Part shown: one piece after another, positions 5,759 to 11,443 of the stretch | Numbering within the stretch: the first letter of the stretch is position 1 | How the letters are laid out: each line of letters opens with the position of its first letter | NCBI GenBank assembly: GCA_020048795.1 | Contig: JAIFMA010000141.1 | Span: 1-11,443 of the forward strand | Direction: 5' to 3' | Source: Rhodoferax sp. | GTDB taxonomy: Bacteria; Pseudomonadota; Gammaproteobacteria; Burkholderiales; Burkholderiaceae_C | DNA length: 11,443 nucleotides | Position numbers and translations under genes: made by a program | Notes under the pieces: generated by a model | The model's input: only the letters and a program-made list of their open reading frames with translations | The model's database searches: none | What the model was told of the DNA's origin: nothing

Positions 5759-6451
5759 ATGAACCAAGAACTCTCGATCCTGCACCTGATGCTCAATGCC
5801 AGCATCGTGGTGCAGTTGGTAATGCTGCTGCTGATGGCCATCTCGGTGGCCAGTTGGGCGGCTATTTTTCGCAAACTGTTTTCGCTGGGCAAAGTCAAGT
5901 CACTCAACGACACCTTTGAGCGCGAATTCTGGTCGGGCAGCAATTTGAACGATCTGTTTGCCGCTGCCACACAAAATGCCCGCGCGGCCGGGCCAATGGA
6001 GCGTATCTTTGCCAGCGGCATGCGCGAATTCCAGAAACTGCGCGAACGCCGCATCACCGACCCCGGCACCCTGATGGACGGGGCCCGGCGTGCCATGCGG
6101 GCCAGCTTTCAGCGCGAAATGGACGTGGTGGAAACCCACCTGAGTTTTCTCGCTTCAGTCGGCTCGGTGTCGCCCTATGTCGGCCTGTTTGGCACGGTCT
6201 GGGGCATCATGCATTCATTCACAGGGCTGGCGGCACTGACCCAGGTGACGCTGGCCACGGTAGCCCCCGGTATTGCCGAGGCCCTGGTGTCGACCGCGAT
6301 TGGCTTGTTTGCAGCCATTCCGGCAGTTGTCGCCTACAACCGGTTTGCCCGCGACATTGATCGCATCGCCATCCGGCTGGAAACCTTTATTGAAGAGTTT
6401 TCCAACATCCTGCAACGCAATGTTGGCGTGCAGTCGGCCTCTGGGCACTGA
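5759..6451 (+). CDS. tolQ: Tol-Pal system inner-membrane proton channel protein TolQ
   Basis: From ATG 5759 the product is 230 aa, the same length as E. coli TolQ and similar to it throughout. Three membrane helices lie at about residues 15-37, 132-154 and 168-192. Conserved blocks are FWSG (57-60), GSVSPYVGLFGTVWGIMHSF (135-154), VAPGIAEAL (168-176) and STAIGLFAAIPAVVAYNR (178-195). Thr145 and Thr179 are in the places lining the proton path in the TolQ/ExbB/MotA family. TolQ forms a pentamer around a TolR dimer and uses the proton gradient to move TolA during cell division. The frame is open upstream to a TTG at 5717, adding 14 residues (PRPSSFFIRHFST), but that extension is not family-like, so ATG 5759 is chosen. 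No good Shine-Dalgarno site is seen; the leader is a pyrimidine-rich TTCATTC-type run. Confidence 0.96.
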   Translation: MNQELSILHLMLNASIVVQLVMLLLMAISVASWAAIFRKLFSLGKVKSLNDTFEREFWSGSNLNDLFAAATQNARAAGPMERIFASGMREFQKLRERRITDPGTLMDGARRAMRASFQREMDVVETHLSFLASVGSVSPYVGLFGTVWGIMHSFTGLAALTQVTLATVAPGIAEALVSTAIGLFAAIPAVVAYNRFARDIDRIAIRLETFIEEFSNILQRNVGVQSASGH

Positions 6452-6453
6452 AC

Positions 6454-6459
6454 AAGGAG
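6454..6459 (+). promoter_or_regulatory. Ribosome binding site of tolR (AAGGAG)
   Basis: AAGGAG begins 2 bp after the tolQ stop and ends 7 nt before ATG 6467. This spacing decides the tolR start in favour of ATG 6467 over the in-frame TTG at 6461, which would be only 1 nt from the site. Confidence 0.75.
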
Positions 6460-6466
6460 CTTGGCC

Positions 6467-6886
6467 ATGGCAGCAGTCATGAATCGCGGTCGGGGTCGGC
6501 GCACCATCAACGAAATCAACATGGTGCCGTTTATTGACGTGATGCTGGTGCTGTTGATCATTTTCATGGTCACCGCGCCGCTGATCGCCCCCAGCATGAT
6601 CAATCTGCCCAGCGTTGGCAAAGGTGCCAGGCAGCCCGACCAGGTGCTACAGATCGTGATCGGCAAAGACGAGGCACTGGCCCTCAAGCTCAAGGACAAG
6701 TCGTCGCCCATCACCCTGAAAGAACTGGCTCAGGCCGTGAAACAGGCACAAAGCGGCACCACCGATTCAGCCGTGGTCATCAGCGCCGACAAAAGTGTGA
6801 AGTATGAAGCCGTGGTGCGCGTCATGGACACGCTGCAGCGCGCCGGTGTGGCGCGCGTGGGGCTGTCGGTACAACTCGCCAAATAG
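6467..6886 (+). CDS. tolR: Tol-Pal system protein TolR
   Basis: The 139-aa protein of the ExbD/TolR family is close to the usual length of about 142 aa. It has a short basic cytoplasmic N-terminus (MNRGRGRRTINEINMVPFID, residues 5-24), one membrane helix at about 20-40 with the essential proton-carrying Asp24 (E. coli Asp23), and a periplasmic domain (45-139) ending in VGLSVQLAK. TolR dimers sit inside the TolQ pentamer and are thought to couple proton flow to peptidoglycan binding and TolA movement. The gene lies 15 bp after tolQ with a good ribosome site, and tolA starts 11 bp after its stop. All expected features are present and nothing looks broken. Confidence 0.96.
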   Translation: MAAVMNRGRGRRTINEINMVPFIDVMLVLLIIFMVTAPLIAPSMINLPSVGKGARQPDQVLQIVIGKDEALALKLKDKSSPITLKELAQAVKQAQSGTTDSAVVISADKSVKYEAVVRVMDTLQRAGVARVGLSVQLAK

Positions 6887-6897
6887 ACACCTCAGCC

Positions 6898-7770
6898 ATG
6901 CACGCCACCACCGACCGCCTGGAATTTGCGCCGCCGGCCCTTCCTGGCCTGGCGCGCGCACTGCTGCTGGCCATCGTGGTGCACAGCCTGCTGCTGACCG
7001 CGCTGACCTGGGGCGTTCGGTGGAACCGCGATACCCAAATGGCCAGCATTGAAGCCGAACTTTGGTCAACCCTGCCGGTTGCCGCCGCGCCTGCACGGGT
7101 GGAGCCGCCGCCTGAGCCGCCCCCCGTCCCTGCACCGAAACCGCTGCCAGCGCCACCCGAGCCAGAACCGGCCCCGCCGCCGAAGCTGCCACAGGTTGAC
7201 ATTGCCTTGCAGCAGGAAAAATTGCGGCTGAAAAAGCAGGAAGAGCAGCAGCAGAAAAAAGCCAAACAGGACAAACTCAAACAAGATCAACAGAAACTGG
7301 CACAAGAGCAACAAAAGCAGGAGAAATTCAAGCAGGCCCAGGCGGAAAAAGCTCAAAAAGTCGCTGCTGAGAAGAAAAGAATCGAGCTTGAAGCCAAACA
7401 GCTCGAAGCCCAACGCGAAAAGAACCTGGCACGCCTGGCCGGAATGGCAGGTGCCACCGGTGCCCCCAACGCCACCGGAGTCGCCCTGAAGTCCGCCGGT
7501 CCATCGGCTAGTTACGCCGGCAAAATCCGCGCCAGCATCAAACCCAATATTGTGTTTACCGAAGAGCTGAGCGGCAACCCAACCGCCGAGATCGAAGTCC
7601 GAACCTCACCGGATGGCACCATCGTGGGTCGAAAGCTGCTGAAACCCAGCGGACTCAAGGCCTGGGACGAGGCCGTGCTCAAGGCCATTGACCGCACCGA
7701 GGTGCTGCCCCGCGACACCGATGGCAGTGTCCCAGCGGCCCTGATTCTGGTGTTTCGCCCGAAAGACTAG
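6898..7770 (+). CDS. tolA: Cell envelope integrity protein TolA (TonB-like C-terminus)
   Basis: The 290-aa bitopic inner-membrane protein is shorter than E. coli TolA (421 aa). The order is a short cytoplasmic N-terminus, a membrane helix at about 18-40 containing the SHLS-like segment VHSLLLTAL (28-36), a proline-rich stretch (65-98, PPEPPPVPAPKPLPAPPEPE and onward), a long Lys/Gln/Glu-rich helix (103-182) likely to span the periplasm as a coiled rod, a Gly/Ala linker (182-203), and a C-terminal TolA/TonB-type domain (205-288) with PTAEIEVRTSPDGTIV (228-243), SGLKAWDEAVLKAI (251-264) and LPRD (270-273). No cysteines are present. TolA is driven by TolQR and reaches through the periplasm to Pal or TolB at the division site. 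The gene lies 11 bp after tolR and is the last gene of the cluster. A TonB protein is the alternative, but the tolQR context favours TolA. Confidence 0.93.
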   Translation: MHATTDRLEFAPPALPGLARALLLAIVVHSLLLTALTWGVRWNRDTQMASIEAELWSTLPVAAAPARVEPPPEPPPVPAPKPLPAPPEPEPAPPPKLPQVDIALQQEKLRLKKQEEQQQKKAKQDKLKQDQQKLAQEQQKQEKFKQAQAEKAQKVAAEKKRIELEAKQLEAQREKNLARLAGMAGATGAPNATGVALKSAGPSASYAGKIRASIKPNIVFTEELSGNPTAEIEVRTSPDGTIVGRKLLKPSGLKAWDEAVLKAIDRTEVLPRDTDGSVPAALILVFRPKD

Positions 7771-7775
7771 CTACA

Positions 7776-7826
7776 TTTTTAGTAGCTTATGGCGCAAGCA
7801 GGACGGGCGCTGGAAGGCTATTCTTC
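7776..7826. repeat. Imperfect palindrome between convergent tolA and dnaE, copy C; possible bidirectional terminator
   Basis: The outer arms TAGC (7783-7786) and GCTA (7817-7820) enclose inner arms GCGC (7792-7795) and GCGC (7807-7810), the same nested layout as the copies at 1331 and 1596. TAGCTT/AAGGCTA extends the stem with one bulged base. A short T-run precedes it (7776-7780, ATTTTT), which reads as an A-run then gap for plus-strand transcripts, and as a T-tract after the hairpin for minus-strand transcripts, so it could terminate dnaE transcripts. Termination of tolA transcripts is less well supported (TTCTTCATAT follows). The element overlaps the last two codons and stop of dnaE. Confidence 0.5.
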
Positions 7827-10800
7827 ATATATTATTTGGGCTGTGCCGGGTGCCGCCTGGGCCCACCAACTCGCCAGCGCCGCATTGCTGGGGTAAAACC
7901 TGACACCTTCATCGAGCCGCAACTCGGCGCTGGCGACACCGGTTTCACCGTGGCAGGTCAACTTCAGGCGCACCCCCAAACCGCGCCACAAATCCCCCTG
8001 TTCGGTCTGCTCGCGCTGCGCCGGGTAATCTTTGATCAAACGCGCCACCTCCAGCCGGGGTGCTGTGAGGCCGGTGGCCAGGGTGACACACAGGTATTTG
8101 CCAAAACGGCAGCGCGCCTGTTCCAGATCCCAGATTTGCGTGACGGTCAGTTGCATGCCACCCGAAAACCGGTCGGGTTGTTGTTTGCCCATGACGATCA
8201 CCAGTTCATCGTCTTTCAGCAGGTTTTTGTGCGCATTGATCAGTGCCTCGTCGGCACGCGCTTCAATCACGCCGGATTTATCGTCGAGCTTGAACAGGGC
8301 CAGCTTGCCGCGCTGACCATTGATGACCCGCATATCGGTGATGATGCCAGCCAGCAATTGTGGCTCGCGGGTGTCGATCAACTCGGCAATCGGTCGTTTG
8401 GCAAAACGGCGCACCTCCTGCACGACTTCATCAAACAGATGGCCGGACATATAAAAACCCACCGCCGTTTTTTCAAACGTCAGGCTTTCCTTGACACCCC
8501 AGGGCGTGGCTTGCACCAGCTCGGGCTCCTGGGTGCTGGAACCATGACCATCACCCATGTCAAACAGGCTGCACTGGTTGGCATTCGCCAGCGCGGCAGC
8601 ACCAAATTCGAACGCCAGATCGACGCTGGCCAGCAAGCTGGCACGGTTGCGTTGCAGGGTGTCGAAGGCACCGGCCTTGATCAGCGCCTCAACCGTGCGT
8701 TTGTTGATACGGCTCCGGTCCACCCGGGCACAAAAGTCAAACAGGCTCTTGAACGGCCCTACCACATCACCCATCGGGCCCACACCGCGACCCTCGCGCG
8801 CCGCCACAATCGCTTCAATGGCCTGCTCGCCACTGCCTTTGACGGCGGCCAGGCCGTAGCGGATCACGCTGTCAGACACCGGTTCAAAACGGCTCATGCC
8901 GCGGTTCACATCGGGTGGCTGAAACGTCAAACCCATCTTCAGCGCATCTTCGAGCAACACCTTGAGCTTGTCGGTGTCGTCCATTTCCACTGTCATGTTG
9001 GCGCAAAAGAACTCGGCCGTGTAATGCACCTTGAGCCAGGCGGTGTGGTAAGCCAGCAAAGAATAAGCGGCAGCGTGTGACTTGTTGAAGCCATAGCCGG
9101 CAAATTTTTCCATCAGGTCAAAAACTTCGTCGGCTTTTTCCTGCCCGATGTCATTTTTCAGCGCACCGTCGCGAAAGATCTGCCGGTGCCGGGCCATCTC
9201 GTCGGCATCTTTTTTACCCATGGCGCGACGCAACATGTCGGCACCCCCCAGCGAGTAGCCACCCAGAATCTGGGCCGTCTGCATCACCTGCTCCTGATAG
9301 ACCATGATGCCGTAAGTCTCGGACAGCATCTCGGCGACCAGCGGGTGCGGGTATTCGACCACCTCGCGGCCATGTTTGCGCGCGACAAAGCTGGGGATCA
9401 AATCCATTGGGCCGGGGCGGTACAAGGCATTCAGGGCAATCAGGTCTTCCAGGCGCGTTGGTTTGGCATCGCGCAGCATGCCCTGCATGCCACGCGATTC
9501 AAACTGGAACACCGCCTCGGTCTTGCCGTCCTGGAACAGCTTGTAGGTGGCTTTATCGTCGAGCGGCAGGTTCTCGAAGGCAAAGTTTTCCTGCCCCGGG
9601 TGACGGCTGACAATGAACCCGCGGGCGATTTCAAGGATGGTCAGCGTGGCCAGTCCCAAAAAGTCAAACTTGACCAGGCCGACCGATTCCACATCGTTCT
9701 TGTCGTACTGGCTGACGGCCGATTCGCTGCCGGGCTGCTGGTACAGCGGGCAAAAGTCGGTCAGCTTGCCCGGCGCGATCAGCACGCCGCCGGCGTGCAT
9801 GCCGATGTTGCGGGTCAGGCCTTCGAGCTTGCGCGCCAGCACCAGCAGGGTCTTGACATCTTCTTCACGCGCTTCGCGCTCGGCCAGAATCGGCTCGGCC
9901 TCGGTGGCATAAACGGTTTTATCGTCCTTTTTGCGGTCTGGCGGCGGCAGTTGCAGGGTCACCGACACACCCGGCTTGTTGGGAATGAGCTTGCTGATGC
10001 CATCGCAAAAGGTGTAGCTCATGTCCAGCACCCGGCCCACGTCGCGAATCGCCGCGCGCGCCGCCATGGTGCCAAAGGTGGCAATCTGACTCACCGCGTT
10101 TTTGCCGTATTTGTCTTTCACATAGTCAATCACCCGGTCGCGGTTGCCCTGGCAGAAGTCGATGTCAAAGTCGGGCATCGAGACCCGCTCGGGGTTCAGA
10201 AAGCGCTCAAACAGCAGCTTGTATTGCAATGGGTCCAGGTCGGTGATCTTGAGTGCATAGGCCACCAGGCTGCCCGCGCCCGAGCCGCGCCCCGGCCCCA
10301 CCGGGCAGCCGTTTTTCTTGGCCCAGTTGATGAAGTCACCGACAATCAAAAAGTAGCCCGGGAAACCCATTTTCAAAATGGTACCCAGTTCAAACTCAAG
10401 GCGCTCCACATAGCGCGGCATCTCAAGCTCGCGCCGGGTGGCATCGGGGTACAGGTGCGCCATGCGCTCTTGCAGACCCTGGTACGCGGCATATCGAAAG
10501 TAGGCATCTGGCCCCATCACCACGCCATTGACTTCGGGGATCGGAAAGTCGGGCAACTGTGGCTTGCCCAGCACCAGGCTCAGGCTGCAGCGCTTGGCAA
10601 TTTCGAGGCTGTTGGCCAGCGCGCTGGGTACATCAGCAAACAGCTCGGCCATCTGGGCCGCCGTCTTGAAGTGCTGCTCGCGGGTAAAACGCCTGACTCG
10701 GCGCGGATTGGCCAGAATTTCGCCCTCGGCAATACACACGCGGGCCTCATGCGCCTCAAAATCCTCGGGCGCGGCGAACTGGATCGGGTGCGTGGCCACC

Positions 10801-11378
10801 ACCGGCAATTGCGTGCGCTGCGCCAGTTGCACGGCCGCCACCACCTGCGATTCGTCCTCGGGCCGACCGGCACGCTGAAGCTCCAGGTAAAAGCGGTGGG
10901 TGAACACGCCCGAGAGCTGCAAGGCGGCCTCCAGCGCACGTGCCTCGTCGCCCTGCAGCAAGGCTTGTCCCACCGGCCCGGCCTGGGCGCCAGAAAGGCA
11001 TAACAAGCCGCCATTGAGCTCTGTCAGCCAGGCCAGGCTGATGCTTGCCTGTGCCCGCACGCCACTGTGCGTCCAGGCCCGCGCCAGCAGTTCGCACAGA
11101 TTGAGATAGCCCTGCTGGTTTTGCACCAGCAGCAACACGCGCGAGAGTTGCGCGGCATCCTTGCCCAAGCCTTCGAGCCAGATTTCAGCACCGATGATCG
11201 GCTTGACACCCCGCTTGCGCCCTTCCTTGTAAAACTTGATGGCTCCAAACAGATTGCTTAAATCAGTGATGGCCAGGGCTGGCTGACCGTCGGCGGCCGC
11301 CGACTTGACGATATCATCGATGCGGTTGGTACCGTCAATGACGGAAAATTCGGTGTGTAGGCGCAGGTGAACAAACAT
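7818..11378 (-). CDS. dnaE: DNA polymerase III catalytic alpha subunit DnaE
   Basis: From ATG 11378 the product is 1186 aa, close to E. coli DnaE (1160 aa), and complete. Domains in order are the PHP domain (~1-280; opening HLRLHTEFSVIDG, where Arg replaces the first His of the HxH metal motif, as in E. coli), the polymerase core with GPGRGSGAGSLVAYAL (362-377), PDFDIDFC (402-409, catalytic Asp403 and Asp405 by alignment) and KFDFLGL (570-576, third Asp572), fingers and thumb segments including YRPGPMDLIP (653-662) and GYGFNKSHAAAYS (761-773), helix-hairpin-helix RINKRTVEALIKAGAFD (890-906), the clamp-binding motif QCSLF (935-939), an OB fold (~1007-1085) and a C-terminal region for tau binding. 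It replicates the chromosome. The frame is open to a GTG at 11441, and an ATG lies at 11387; 11378 is chosen because family members begin at FVHLR. Convergent with tolA. Confidence 0.96.
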   Translation of the reverse strand: MFVHLRLHTEFSVIDGTNRIDDIVKSAAADGQPALAITDLSNLFGAIKFYKEGRKRGVKPIIGAEIWLEGLGKDAAQLSRVLLLVQNQQGYLNLCELLARAWTHSGVRAQASISLAWLTELNGGLLCLSGAQAGPVGQALLQGDEARALEAALQLSGVFTHRFYLELQRAGRPEDESQVVAAVQLAQRTQLPVVATHPIQFAAPEDFEAHEARVCIAEGEILANPRRVRRFTREQHFKTAAQMAELFADVPSALANSLEIAKRCSLSLVLGKPQLPDFPIPEVNGVVMGPDAYFRYAAYQGLQERMAHLYPDATRRELEMPRYVERLEFELGTILKMGFPGYFLIVGDFINWAKKNGCPVGPGRGSGAGSLVAYALKITDLDPLQYKLLFERFLNPERVSMPDFDIDFCQGNRDRVIDYVKDKYGKNAVSQIATFGTMAARAAIRDVGRVLDMSYTFCDGISKLIPNKPGVSVTLQLPPPDRKKDDKTVYATEAEPILAEREAREEDVKTLLVLARKLEGLTRNIGMHAGGVLIAPGKLTDFCPLYQQPGSESAVSQYDKNDVESVGLVKFDFLGLATLTILEIARGFIVSRHPGQENFAFENLPLDDKATYKLFQDGKTEAVFQFESRGMQGMLRDAKPTRLEDLIALNALYRPGPMDLIPSFVARKHGREVVEYPHPLVAEMLSETYGIMVYQEQVMQTAQILGGYSLGGADMLRRAMGKKDADEMARHRQIFRDGALKNDIGQEKADEVFDLMEKFAGYGFNKSHAAAYSLLAYHTAWLKVHYTAEFFCANMTVEMDDTDKLKVLLEDALKMGLTFQPPDVNRGMSRFEPVSDSVIRYGLAAVKGSGEQAIEAIVAAREGRGVGPMGDVVGPFKSLFDFCARVDRSRINKRTVEALIKAGAFDTLQRNRASLLASVDLAFEFGAAALANANQCSLFDMGDGHGSSTQEPELVQATPWGVKESLTFEKTAVGFYMSGHLFDEVVQEVRRFAKRPIAELIDTREPQLLAGIITDMRVINGQRGKLALFKLDDKSGVIEARADEALINAHKNLLKDDELVIVMGKQQPDRFSGGMQLTVTQIWDLEQARCRFGKYLCVTLATGLTAPRLEVARLIKDYPAQREQTEQGDLWRGLGVRLKLTCHGETGVASAELRLDEGVRFYPSNAALASWWAQAAPGTAQIIYEE

Positions 11379-11385
11379 AACCTGC

Positions 11386-11391
11386 ATTGTA
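11386..11391 (-). promoter_or_regulatory. Possible -10 box (TACAAT) close to the dnaE start
   Basis: On the minus strand TACAAT ends 7 nt before ATG 11378, the distance at which transcription normally begins. A transcript from it would start at or next to the dnaE start codon. No good -35 hexamer is seen 16-18 bp upstream (the region reads AGAAATG), so this is a weak call. Confidence 0.25.
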
Positions 11392-11443
11392 GGAAAGCAG
11401 TTGGAGCTCATTTCTTGAAAATTTTGGTGGTTGACGATCACGC

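Noticed and set aside
7836..11003. Long plus-strand open frames (414 and 605 codons) opposite dnaE
   Set aside because: The complementary strand encodes full-length DnaE with all catalytic motifs, and the plus-strand translations show no recognisable domains.
11379..11441. Longer DnaE starting at GTG 11441
   Set aside because: The 21 extra residues are unlike the family N-terminus, which begins at or just before FVHLR.
1..11443. CRISPR array, tRNA, rRNA, insertion sequence or prophage genes
   Set aside because: No regularly spaced repeats, no tRNA-like T-loop/acceptor pattern and no transposase or integrase frames were seen.

Overview
The window looks like chromosomal DNA of a betaproteobacterium, most probably a Comamonadaceae member of the Rhodoferax/Polaromonas/Acidovorax type. 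The grounds are moderately high GC, the gene order ribBA-ribH-nusB-aminotransferase-ybgC-tolQRA, a DnaE beginning FVHLRLHTEFS, and short imperfect palindromes of a type I recall from intergenic DNA of this family (not checked against a database). It is mostly core housekeeping DNA. I see no prophage, CRISPR array, insertion sequence or RNA gene.

Layout. Positions 1-358 (minus strand) hold the first 119 codons of a YghU-type glutathione transferase that runs off the left edge. A divergent intergenic stretch with two small inverted repeats follows. Next is an unrecognised membrane protein with a C-terminal Cys4 zinc-ribbon-like tail (556-1242, plus). Positions 1243-1947 hold no convincing intact gene. 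They contain palindromic repeats and, directly before ribBA, what looks like the last ~21 codons of a riboflavin synthase gene (ribE) that has lost its front part.

Positions 1948-7770 form one tightly packed plus-strand cluster: ribBA (really of the RibBX type, with a degenerate RibA half), ribH, nusB, a class I aminotransferase, ybgC, tolQ, tolR and tolA. Two junctions are ATGA overlaps (ribH/nusB and aminotransferase/ybgC), and the other gaps are 11-45 bp. The cluster joins two steps of riboflavin synthesis (DHBP synthase and lumazine synthase), an antitermination factor and the inner-membrane energy-transducing part of the Tol-Pal envelope system. Its usual partners tolB and pal do not follow tolA.

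Positions 7818-11378 (minus, convergent with tolA) hold a complete dnaE, the catalytic alpha subunit of DNA polymerase III. A palindromic repeat fills the tolA/dnaE gap and supplies the dnaE stop codon.

The items most worth a second look are the ribE remnant beside the repeat-rich gap, the catalytically degenerate RibA half, the repeats lying at both apparent gene-order breaks, and the orphan zinc-ribbon membrane protein. I found no clear evidence of an undescribed multi-gene system.
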